Assembly: GCA_963920765.1 (NCBI GenBank) | Contig: OY987247.1 | Location: 12,186,471 to 12,250,470, forward strand | Direction of reading: 5' to 3' | Length of the DNA stretch: 64,000 nt | DNA from: Ulota crispa | Lineage: Eukaryota > Streptophyta > Bryopsida > Orthotrichales > Orthotrichaceae | In this document: piece by piece, positions 11,324-22,931 of the stretch | Position numbering within the stretch: position 1 is the first letter of the stretch | How the letters are laid out: each line of letters opens with the position of its first letter | Program-made: the position numbers and the translations under genes | Notes under the pieces: generated by a model | The model's input: only the letters and a program-made list of their open reading frames with translations | Told to the model about the DNA's origin: nothing | The model's database searches: none

Positions 11324-12042
11324 GGCCCTGTTCAGACTAGCAACCTAGCAATCGGATTGGCACCATGTCTGGTGTTTTGTTTGATAGAAACTTTTTCGTA
11401 TAATTGTGTAGTGTGCCTCTGTCAGACAAGTTTGGTACCACCCTTGGAGCAAGCCCCAAAACTTCACTATCTTGGCCGCTGACGTGGCTATATTTGTTGG
11501 TGAAAGTGGATGTAAAAGTACTGGACAAACCCTCAGTTTGAACCCTGCAAGAGTCAAAACCCAAATTTCAACCAATCACGTTCAAGGATTTTTTGGCCGG
11601 TCGCTAAGGTAGTACGCTCATAAATTGTTTGCACATTTTGAACCATCCAATAGCTTGTTGTGAAATGGTGCAGTGGTGGTTCTTGCATTGGCCTCTTACT
11701 ACTCATTGAATGCATGAAAGAAAAGGGGTTTTTAATTGCAAGAGCCCATCATTCTCCTTGCTTCCCCAAATCTCTTTACAACTTGCAAGTGAATGGTTCT
11801 TGGAAGGTTTAAGGTTATTAATAGGTACCTATGACACATGCACTTTGAGAATTCATAAGTAACTCAAACACACTTCAAAAAACATGAAATGACTTGTGTT
11901 ACATTCCACATCTATTTCTCTTTGTCTGAAAAATGAACTAAAAATCCTCCCGTCCACAGAAAACCATGAAAAAAAGGGATGAGCCTTTAGATGGATGGTT
12001 TTCAAGAGTACTACTGTACTGTACCTTAGTCTGAACCGGGCC
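11324..12042. mobile_element. PIF/Harbinger (Tourist-like) MITE with a nested insertion
   Basis: Inverted ends GGCCCTGTTCAGACTA and, in reverse, GGCCCGGTTCAGACTA (15 of 16 identical), flanked by the 3-bp repeat TCA. A TNA duplication and GGCC-type ends fit Tourist/Harbinger MITEs. It contains the TA-flanked MITE at 11607-12026, so without that insertion it would be about 300 bp. Confidence 0.7.
11607..12026. mobile_element. TA-flanked MITE, AGGTAG family, copy nested in a Harbinger-like MITE
   Basis: Begins AGGTAGTACGCTC after TA, ends GTACCT before TA. The interior matches the copy at 44431: TGCAAGAGCC-ATCA, CAAAAAA, TGTGTTACATT-CACATCTAT-TCTCTTTGTC. The right end abuts the host element's terminal repeat, so the order of insertion is visible. 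Confidence 0.7.
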
Positions 12043-13863
12043 TCATGTTCCCGTGAAAGGAGTAAACCAAAATCCCGAAGTGGTGTTAAGGTAGGAGGCT
12101 CATGAATGGCGGAGCATCTAAGGCAAGAACAGAAGTATGGGACATGGACTCGTTGGTGGCTGGTAAAAGACAAGGACAGAACTGTGATTGTGGTTAGAGA
12201 ATACGGCAATTTTTTTAGTAGCTTCAATTTGGCAAAATAATCAATTGGGTTTTAAAATTGAAGATTATGAAATTGCAGGAAATTTGTCAAAAGCGGAAAT
12301 CAATAACTGAAAGAAAAAAATTATAGAATTTTTTTAGTATTGCAAAGAAGTGGGTTTTTGCTTGCTTATTTTCTAAAATACTGGTTATATGTTGTTTTGA
12401 TAATAAACAATTTATAGACAACAAGGGTTTGAAATTGAAGTATCATAATGTGCTTGTTTTTTCTTGGAATAGATAAATGTCAACATGTGAGTAGAGTTAC
12501 TTGTGAAAGGGATTTATTTGTGTAAATCAAAATTAAACAAAAGTAATGCAATTGCATGATTGTCACACATTTGGAAAGTATTATGCATGTAATTATAAAA
12601 ATCATAAACTGGGATAAAACACAGTTTGATTTTTTTAATATTTTACATATTTTAAAGAGGCTTTGGGGAACATTCTTTAAAAAATATAAAATCCAAAATT
12701 CTCAGATTTTATCTTTTCCCAATTTACTTAATATTGCACTAAAAAAGGAGTCAATTCATTACAACGGGTGTAATTGTTGTGTGGAAAAATGCGTCAAAAT
12801 CTCAAGATTTGATTTTAAAATTTAAAATGTATCGTAGGGGAGCTATAGAGTTTTCACTTCATAAAAGTGGTAATTTTATACTTTGAGTTTTATGTTGGAT
12901 TGTCACAAATTTTGTTGTTTTCAATGCTATTTCCATTATTTTTGAAGTTGTAAAAATCTTTGGCTTTTATATGGTGATGGATTGTGCCAATTTCAAATTT
13001 TGCCAAGGATACAAAACAGTTGATCATTAAAAACAATTTTTTAATATTAACAAATTTAAACCAATCAATGTTTTACTATAGAGGAAACTAGCCAATTTTA
13101 AGGTGATGTAGGAAGAAAATGATTGGAAGATATTGAGAGATAACATCTCAAATGGCCAATGTTTTAGCAAATTAACATGATTTATATCTCAAAAGGCATG
13201 ATTATGCTTTTTCTCAAAGTTTTGTTTAAATTTTGGTTGAGTTCAAAAAATTTAAGTTGATAATATTAAATGTAAAATGCTTTTTAAAATTCTATTGTGT
13301 ATCCAAATAGTGTATTTTTTTTTGCTTCAAATGAAGTAGGTTTTAATAATGTATCTTGTTGACACCTTTATTGTTTTATCTCCTTGGACTCTATTGTGTA
13401 TTTGTTTTATATTTGATATGTATACATATTTTTTGGAAGATAGAGTTGAGAGTAGAAGAAATCAATGTCAATATAATATGTAAAGTATGAAGAAGCATTC
13501 TAACACATATCAAATCCATTTTTTCAAATAAGACATAAAACATATTAGGTGTATGCTTGTTGAGACCTATATAGTTTACAAAAAATATTGAGCATTAAAG
13601 GAGAAATTATGTGTATATTTATATTTATATTTTACAAATTTGTAAAAATGCACTAGGTAGATCACTTAGCACATTTTAGAATTGATGTGCAGCATAATAT
13701 AGTAAAAACTTTTATCATTCAAGATAAAAATTATAACAAACTTACAAATAAAGAAGGAAACATTCAAAGTGCTATATCAAGTATAAATAATATAACTAGG
13801 TACACTACAAATCTAGGACATTAATTTTTTTTATAACTAATGTAGATATGATATGGAGGTATC
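12043..13863. other. AT-rich intergenic DNA
   Basis: No gene or RNA recognised. A lone AGGTAGGAGGCTC end after TA lies at 12087-12101 without a visible partner, probably a truncated copy of the TA-flanked family. Confidence 0.5.
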
Positions 13864-14117
13864 GGACAACGCTATTTGGTGAGCATAAAACGGTGAGCCA
13901 TGAGCAAAGATTTCAAGATTTTGTGAGCAAGAATAGAGTCTCAACTCAAAATCAATGGAATTACTAAAAAAATAGCAATTTTTTCAAGAGATAGTAGTTT
14001 AAAATGCACAATTATAGGGCCTTATGTACACATTTATAGATGAAATCTATTATTTTGACAAAAAATCCCTGCTCACGGCTCACTGCTCACGAATCCCCGC
14101 TCATGAAATAGCATTCC
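13864..14117. mobile_element. GCTATTT-ended element of about 250 bp, copy 1
   Basis: Inverted ends GCTATTTGGTGAGC and, in reverse, GCTATTTCATGAGC. A second copy in the opposite orientation lies at 44045-44290 with matching interior (CACAATTATAGG-CC-TATGTACA, AAGAGAT-TA-GTTTAAA). No clear target duplication. It sits 37 bp from the left end of the large CACTA element. Confidence 0.6.
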
Positions 14118-14164
14118 TCACAAGTCATATTAGAATGCTTGGGACTCAATTGACACTAGTACAA

Positions 14165-15240
14165 AATGGGAAAAAAACAACTACACTTAATGACTGCATT
14201 TTAGTGGTTTATGGCATGAAACTACTCACGTACAACTAGATGGGCTACAGTTGTTCTTCAATCGACCACAGTTGCATGCTAATGATAGTGAACCTATCAC
14301 ATTTGCCATCTACTCAAAAACAACTGCGACCTTTTCATCCATTGCCCACCCTAAATTTTGGGAAAAACCTGCCCCCTCTGCTATTCTTTATTCTTTGTTA
14401 GAAGACATCTTTCTCTTTAATCCCTATGTTTCCATTAATGCACATCTGACACATGAATGAGCAGGTGCCACTTGTCATATTTTTAGAGATTCTGGTCAGT
14501 TTTAGGCCATTTCATGAAATGGAAATTGATAATCCACAATGACACGTGTCCCTTGTGTTGTAAAGCAGTTGTAAATTAGTTGTAAAGTAGTTGCTTTGTA
14601 GTTGTTTATATTTTTTTAGTAGAAAAAGCTCACTTATAACTCAAACCATTTTTACATTAGTTGATCTTGAGTTGTTATGCAGTCGATTTATAGTCAATTT
14701 TACAACAATTGTGACTCTTCACTCTTTTTGGATACTACAGCACAACTACAATACAATGTAGTTTTAGAGTTAAAGTTGTACTTTAGTTGTACTTGAATTT
14801 CCCCTATCATGCTTTTTAGTTGCAAATTAGTTGCATGCGAGTGGTTTCATACCATTGACCAGTTGCAAAGCTGTTGTATCCTAGTCAGCACTAAAAGTCA
14901 CCCTTGTGGCATTCAGTTCACACTTTGTTGAACCTTAGTCGAAATACAGTTGCATCCCAATTGCATTACAATAGCACTTTAGTTGCAATCAAGTTGTACT
15001 TTAGTTGCACTAGAGTTGAGCTTTAGTTACAAAAGAATTGCACCTTAGTTGCAATGGAGTTGTTTGTTTAGGGTTCAATTGTACTGTAGTTGCAATAGAG
15101 TTGGATTTCAATTGCAAAGAAGTTGCAGTTGAGTTGTGCTAGAGGTGCACCTTAGTTGCCATACATTTGGCAGTTGAGTTGCGCTACAGTTGCCATAGAG
15201 TTGTCAATCAAACACAATTAAGCCTTCTCACATTCAAAAT
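14165..15240. repeat. Left subterminal repeat region of the CACTA element
   Basis: Dozens of short motifs such as AGTTGCA, TAGTTGCAAT and GAGTTGTA in both orientations, with no coding frame. Matching motif clusters occur at the right end of the element. In En/Spm-type elements such motifs bind the TnpA-class protein. Confidence 0.7.
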
Positions 15241-15535
15241 TTAGTTCATATGCAATTGCCAAGAGGTCCTAAGGTAGCCGCACAAGGGTGGTGAAGAAGT
15301 TGTGCATCAATAGCACGTTAGGGAATCAACAACATATTAGAGTAGGGATTGTATAGGAGGGGAGAAAAACACCAATTACAAGAGAGGATTGCGTTGTGTT
15401 TACATCCTACCTTTCCCTACCATTACATAATTAGAGCCTAGGTATTGTAAATCAAATAGTGTGTCCTCAAGCTCTTGTCAGGACATGTCTAACCTCTCAT
15501 ACAATGCTAGTCTTCACAGCATCACAAATGTAAAC

Positions 15536-18030
15536 CTAATCATCCATGCTATTGGGACGCATGAGTTCTACATCTGGCGCAAGGGCTTCAACAATGTCCA
15601 CCTTGCACCAACCTTCTTCAATATTGCAAAAGTGATTGAGTCCACCTGCAACGGCACTGACAATTTCCATTGCTACCTTCATGTCTGCGTCAGCGGGGTT
15701 TAGAAGCCAAATCCTCTCTTCCACGGATACCTGAAATAAACAATGACAGAAGGTCAGGGGGTGGAGAACATTTAATTTCATCACTACTATTATGATTTAG
15801 GGCAAGGCTTACCTTTGCCAAAGGTTTAGCACCCTTCTTGGGAGCTGAAGCTAGTGCTTTCTTCTTTGCCTCCTTCCCCTTCACATGTATAAAAAAAACT
15901 TGGTCAGAATAGGTTTTCATTGCATTCTGCAGTACTCTCTAAGACTCAACTATACACACCTTTGCATTCTATTTCTCACCTCGACTCTAGTGGAGGTGGT
16001 CGCTGCAACAGTATGCAGACTCTTCCTCCATTGTGTCGGGGTCCCTCCACCCCCTGTCTATGGATACAATCAGCAGTTACAAACCACTAGTTAAGTGTAC
16101 ATCAATAACATTTTCTAAAAACTCATGATGCACAATCCAAACTTACCATCACCAGCAGGCTAAACTACTTAAGTTCAACTGAAATACAACTAAAATGGCG
16201 ATAAAGAAACTATTGCAAAACTACTATTGTCAACTACAATCCCAACTAATAAACTATTCAAACTCAACACAAGTTCAACTTAAACACCACTGAAATGGCA
16301 ATCATGAATCTACTATAGAACAACTCATGCCAACAAAAGACACTCAAACTCAACATAGGTTCAACTCAAAAAGAACTCAAACTCACCATATACAACTAGC
16401 TATCAATTAACTACTACAATGCAACAGTGGCCAGCTAGGGGTGGATTTAACAAAACTAAACAACCACTACAAGCACACATACGTACATCATTCAGCCTCA
16501 AATTATCAAAGGCCAGAAGTTGCACTAACCATAGTAGGGACAGCAATGGGGGCCTCCTCCACTATAGCTTCCTTGCCCATTCTTCTGAGTCACAGCGCCA
16601 GTGCCTCCTTGGGCGGTTCTTGAAGGGGGCTTCTGTGGAAAATCATAAGGGTCTTCGTCACCCTATGCTCGCATGGGTATCTCAACCACATGAACTCCCG
16701 CATTAGTCAAGCTTGCATCTACCATGCCCGAAACGTTCAGGGCCACAAAGCTAGTAGAAGATGTCATCAATGCCTTCAACTCCACAATGCTAGCAGTGTT
16801 TGCTGCTGAGGCCTTCAAAATTTGGGCAAAAGCTACTTCAAAGCTATCCTACCTTTTATTTGCAGCCACCTACCAAGTAGACGTCTACTCTGACATTTCC
16901 TACACAAGTTGCACCATTCACAATTAACATGTAAGGCATTCAACCACAAAACTTCATCAGCCCCATACAAAACACTTGATTGCAAAAGTCAGCCCTTGTG
17001 CATCACCCCAATTCACCCTAAAATGCAACACAAAAACATCCAAACACCTATACACAATGGCATAACACTAGTTACCTCTAACCTAGCATTGAAACTCACC
17101 AAAAACTTGTAACTTATTCACTCTAGGTGCTCACTAGCACCTGGGATCTTTGGGCCTCCCATGGTATTCTTTGTTGCTTGCTTACGCTTCTACAGTGAAA
17201 CACAACGAGTTAGTAAAGAATTTTAAAAAATGCATAAAGTACACAATCTTTGGACTCAAGGGTATGCTCAACTCACTAGGCAACTCTTTGATGAGAGCCC
17301 CTTGCGTCCCACTTTGGACACATTTTTCACAAGCTTTCTTGCGTTGGTCATTTTCTCAGCCTTCAGATGAGTTTCCTTCGCCCTCCAATAGGTGAGAAGG
17401 CGCTCCAACTAAGGAGGCTCTATAATGCAAGGACACTGCAACTTGTCTTTCTTGAATATGGTCTTCAAGGAGGACCTACAGCCCTTCAGGAAACGCAACA
17501 TTGCCCTCTTGAACCCCGCGTCACTGAGTGGAAAACCATCAAAGTAGAACTTAGAGTTCATGATAGACTAGAGCTTGTCCACGCTCTCCTTCTTCTGGTC
17601 CTTCCACATCACGCGGCTCACATCCAAAATGCGCGGCGCATGTGCCCGCATCACCATGTCCCAGTCTGGTTTGCCTTGGCTTTGTGTGTCTATCTCTCCA
17701 CCCTCAAGAAGCATAATGCAATAGGATTTCACCTCCCTGAGGCGGTTGCCATAAGACACAGCATCTGATATTTGTCTTCTCTTGCGTTTTGGTACCGGCT
17801 CCATGTCATCAAGGGCGTCGGCCGCTCTAGAGGACCCCCTCAGCCCCCTTTTGGTGCTCACTTGCACCACTTACACGAACGCTGACAACATTTCGATCTA
17901 ACAGCCTTTGCCAACGCTCTGCCAACTTCAACGCTCCAAGTGATTGCATGGGCAACCCCTCCTCTTCATCGTCCAAGTCAAACTTGTCCTCAATGGCCAC
18001 TTTGTTGCCCTTTGGTGTATCTTGCTCCCC
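15536..18030 (-). pseudogene. Decayed TNP1-like (En/Spm second gene) of the CACTA element
   Basis: The most readable exon is 15730-15536 (minus). It follows a clean acceptor, joins an upstream Lys-rich exon ending at 15813 (AAAG then GTAAGC), and ends in a stop. It has VAGGLNHFCNIEEGWCKVDI and ends in ELMRPNSMDD, which recalls the C-terminal domain of TNP1/En-Spm transposases (PF03017). Farther upstream, 17870-17568 encodes a basic PKRKRRQ stretch and an acidic/aromatic segment, and 16860-16560 encodes another readable stretch. In-frame TAG codons break the 17.6-17.3 kb part (after VDKL and after IIEPP), and a frame change occurs near 17.83 kb. The family call rests on weak pattern similarity; that it is a CACTA accessory gene is supported by position. 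Exact exon ends upstream of 15.9 kb are uncertain. Confidence 0.55.
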
Positions 18031-19249
18031 TATGCAATGGTAACAAAAATATCAGCCAACAACACAAAGGTTCCAAGAAGCAATTTCTGAGAGAGACATG
18101 TGAATTGTGGCAGCACCGGCAGTTCATCACGCAGGGTGCTCATGCTTCAAGGCCCGCTTGTCGAGCAAGGCTGCGATTAGGAAAAGCATGTCTACGCATA
18201 ACAAAATAAAAAAATTGAGATAATTGACATGAGCACCCATGGCTTGATCACGTGGGGTGCCGTGCCTGCGGACCCCTCAACAAGCACAGGCTGGGGTGTA
18301 ACAAGCAAGGATACTGTGTACACATAACAAAAGAAAAAAAATTGAGAGAATTGAGATGTTGATCACAAGATTGCCCCCTCCGGACCCGTCATCAAGCAAG
18401 GGTGCAATCAAAAAAGGCAAGCAGTTTTGTGTACACATAACAAAAGAAAAGAAAAGAGAGAATTGAGATCACTAGAAGGAAATGGAGGTATAAACAACTG
18501 CAACCTCCCAACTACCACGTTTGGGTCAGTTGCAAGTTTAGGGAATGACTAGGGAAAAAGCAACTGACCTGCCAAAAAGTTGATGTGGAAGGTACCCAAT
18601 TGTATAGCAATTGTACGTAGTCGTATTGCAGTTGGACGTAGTTGTATTGCAGTTGCATATGCAACTACAAAACCAAGGTGACAACTACAAGGGATGTAGA
18701 CATTTTCATCATTTATTTTCTATCACTTCTTGGATGTAAACTACTAATGTGGCTTATGTCATCCAAAGCAGTCGTATTGTAGTCGAAGGTGGGTTCATGA
18801 TACTACTACAGCACTACTAAAATACAACTAGAACACGACTGCACCTTTTTTTTCTCAATTCTTGTTCTTGTGAATTTTTTTCCTCACATTTAGATGCCCT
18901 AGGCAGTGCTTTCTTCTACAAAAATCCAATTCTAGGTGGGTGTGAATGCATTTCATTGCTTCAGTTGAGATAGAGTTGTGTTGCAGTCGTTTATGCAATT
19001 CTGTACAATTGGGTTATTACTTGGATACAACTGCGATTTAACTAGCCCATTTCTTTCATTGCTTTCCCTATTCTCACCTTCTCAATGTTCATTTCTTTGG
19101 GTTTTCTTGCAACCTTGGAAAGAAATCTTTGTTCCACTCATTGTTGCTTGTGTAAGTGTGAACGTTGCCTCTAGACGCAATTGCTTGGCAATCGAGACGT
19201 AGTTGGCAACAAATTTAGCTACTACTGACTCATGACTACAATGCGATTG

Positions 19250-21950
19250 ACACATTGCTTATATTTATAATTTTCAAAACCCATTTTTTTGTTCATTTAA
19301 ACATCTCATGCTATTATTTGTTGCCATGGGCATCAAAGTTTACCACAACCACATCTTCAGCTCTTGGTGTGAATGTGTTTTAATAAACAAGTTGTATTGC
19401 AATCATGTCCTACTGTTTTTTAAATTCACTTTCATATTGTAGAATCACTCAAAAACAATTGTATGCATGATGACTGCTACTCATATTTTCTACAACAAAT
19501 TATATTCTTTGTTTACATAAAGTTTTCTTGCAACTTTTTGTTGCTCTAAACAACAATGGTACTAGCATTTACGTTGTTAGTTGTTGATATGAATGTATTT
19601 TATTGGAACAATTATATTGTAATTGTAATTTATTTTTTTAATAGTGTTTTATTAACGTGCAAATATTTTGTAAAATTGTCACATAGTTATATTACAGCTG
19701 CATAGAAAACAAATTTTGCAATTTTTTTATACATGGTTACAAAATCAGTTTGCAAATATAGTGAAGTTGTTTAGCAAATTAGTCTTCACTATTCTTTTAA
19801 ATTTAATAGGCTCAAAAATTTATAGATGTTTTTTTTATTTTCTAAACGAATTCTTTTATTTAAAGGTTTAAGTACTCTCTTGTATTTATAATGGCATTAT
19901 CTTATAATATTGGACATTTTCCATCTTATTTAAGTTACTATTAAATATTTTTGATAATCAAAAATTGTTAGTAAATTATTCTTTGCACATTTTGTGATTG
20001 CATTTACTACAAAAGATATTAAAAATTATTTTGAAAATTGCTTTGCCTCAATAATTTTGTACAATTTCATTTTAAACATGATAAAAATATTCAAAATATC
20101 TACCATTATTTTATTAACATACATTTTTTTTGACATAGCTTTTCAATTTAGTCTTTTATGAATATTAATAAAAAAATATCTATGTAATTTGATTTAAAAA
20201 AAACTGGCTTTAATAGTTTAATCATCTTGTATCAAAAAACTCAACTCAAAGTTGAACATGATATTCTATGTAAATATGAATGCCTTTAGTACTATACTTT
20301 TTTTGTTGATTTACATCAAGGATGTACAATTGAAATGTGAAAGAGATTATTTTGTAACTTGAATAATTAATTTAATTCTTTTACATAAATTATTGTTATA
20401 TTACTATTTTAGTTTTTTAATATTTCTAATGTTAAATCAATCTCTTTGACATATATTTGCAAATACATAGCTAATAACTCCTCTTTTTAAATAATATTTA
20501 AAAAGCTTTCATTTTCAAATGGCTCACAATTTCCTTGAAGTGTTTGTACATATTAATAAGCAATTCATGATGTTAACATTTCTTATATCAATGTTTTTAA
20601 TACATAAAAAATTAAATATTGTTTATTATAACTTTGCTTGTAGTTGTTTGCAATTGCCCCTAAATGCTAACAAACATGAAATTACATAAATAAATGTACT
20701 CCAACAATAAACAGTTGTAGTATTATTAATTGTAAATATGTCTTGGTTATTTTAGAACTGTAAATAAGTAATGATAAACATGCAATCAAATAAACAAATG
20801 CATTATAAATAATAATGACTTAACAATATTTATAGCTTGTATTACAATAAAAATTACTATTGATACAAAGACCATTAGATTTTTTTATTACTACCATATT
20901 TGATTTAGATTAGTTTGTTTTATAAAAATTATTCAATCAAAAGACTCATTATCTCACTTGACAATAATTGCAAAACTTTTGGAGTTTATTTATTTGTTGA
21001 AATGTTAAGTCTAAATTAATTATAATTATGATCTAAAATTTACATACAAACTTTTGCATATTCATAAACTTCAATAAGTATAAACCAAAACATAATCAAT
21101 AACATCATTAATTAATTATGCATATTTATTTGCTGATTTTATTAACATTGAACTTCAAAAATCTTATTGTAGTAAATAGTAATGCTAATTAAATTTTTGA
21201 TGATACATTGGTATTATAAAAATTTAAAGCATAGTAAATTTATCAAAAAAATGATAAAATTAGGCTGAGTTTTTCTTCTTTTAATTAAATTTTTGATTTA
21301 ATCCAAGTATTTTTAAATAATCAACCAGTCAACTTCTCAAAAGCAATTGATGTTGTTTTAACTTATTAACCATTCTATGTTAGACAAGTTATTGGCTTTA
21401 TTTATCAAATTCAATTTTAGTTTTTACTTAACTATTTGAAAATTTCAAAAATTGATTTTAAAATCTAAAAACCATTTATGTATATACATACACATATACA
21501 TATATATGTGTGTGTGTATATATACATATGTAATAGACAGAAAATACAAATATTTCAAATTAGATAATGAAACATATGTAATTTACAATCAAAATCTTAT
21601 ACTAGTTTTAAATATCAGTTGGGAGTTATGCATTTTCTACAAAATATCTTTGTTCTTTTAATTTTTGGGAAAAAAAACTTATCCACCAATTAAAAACAAT
21701 CCAATTTGGATATATGGAAATTATCAAATGTTGTAATCAAATTTACAATATTTTTAAATTTAAATGCTGTTTTACTGCCTTAAATTCCAATAGAGTTAAT
21801 GATTACAATCAATGTATTATTATACATACAAGTATGAAATCATCACGAATTTGTTTCATATATTTAAAAACAGTGTTTCTAAGCTTGATGACTTGAACCT
21901 TTAATACAACTTTAAAATTCCAAAAAATTCAGTTTTATTGCAATGAAATT
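19250..21950. other. AT-rich interior of the nested CACTA element
   Basis: Very AT-rich, no gene or RNA recognised. A TA/TG-rich microsatellite lies at about 21478-21535. Confidence 0.5.
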
Positions 21951-22345
21951 AAGGAATTACTACCGCAACACCCTAAATTACAGTGGGACATCCCATGTGA
22001 GCATGAAATTTGTTAATTTAGTGTTGTTTTTTAATTATTCAAGTGGTCCATCTCCATTCAATTACAATATTGCTACTTCTTTGAAAGAAAACATGACAAA
22101 TACAAATTTTTGTTAAAGTATTATTGCACCAATATTAAATTTTAATGTATTTTTCTTTAAACAACTCAAAAGTCCTATATTCTTAGTTTCATATTTAAGC
22201 ACACCTATTTTATTAGTATAGCCTTAGAATGATAAAAGTGAAAGAAATCTTTTGAACCAAATAAAAAATCAGCATTAAAAATCACATTTCATGCTCACAA
22301 GGGGTGTCATGTTAGCAATTTAGGGTGTCGCTATAGTAATTCCTT
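21951..22345. mobile_element. Long-TIR MITE nested in the 6.5-kb CACTA element
   Basis: 395 bp with inverted arms of about 55 bp: AAGGAATTACTA, then ACACCCTAAATT and TGTGAGCATGAAAT in both arms. No gene. The target duplication is not obvious, so the superfamily is undecided. Confidence 0.65.
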
Positions 22346-22719
22346 GAATTAATGAAAGAAACAATATCAATATTTGAAACATTATGACAACAAAATTTAG
22401 AAGTTAAAAAGAACTATGATCCAAGAACAAATTGATTGTATCAATAATTTTAGTTTTTTTTTAAGATAGAAGACTAAAAAATAATAATAATCTTTCTTCT
22501 AAAATAATTTTGTGCATTCCAATATTAGATGTAAGAACTTCAAAATTTGTGAAGTGGTTTGTTCTTAATGCTTCATAGTTTAGATTTTTAACATGTTTAT
22601 AGTCCATTTCAAGGTGAAATTTTGTTTTGAACACATCTCTAATATTAAACTAGTTAAAAACACATATCCTTTTAAGTTGAAAAGGCAATAATTTCTAAAA
22701 TTGGGTTATAGTTTTTAGA

Positions 22720-22931
22720 TCATTAACTATAAGAAAAATATGTAATAAATGAATAAGTTCCATAACAAGTGCACAACTATAATTAAGTCATTTTGTAGTT
22801 GTTTCATAGTTACTATATAGTCATTTGGTTGATTTATAATCATGCACTTATTGTGCAGTTGTGATGTAGCTGTGATGTAGTTGTTGCGCAGTTGTAATCT
22901 AGTTGTTTATTGTCCATTTTCTCTCAGTGCA
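22720..22931. mobile_element. Possible further CACTA-like foldback
   Basis: AACTATAAGAAAAATATG at the left, TCCATTTTCTCTCAGTG at the right, with AGTTGTNNNTAGTTG-type motifs between. It resembles a degraded CACTA end pair, but both CACTA pentamers are imperfect and no target duplication is clear. Confidence 0.3.
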
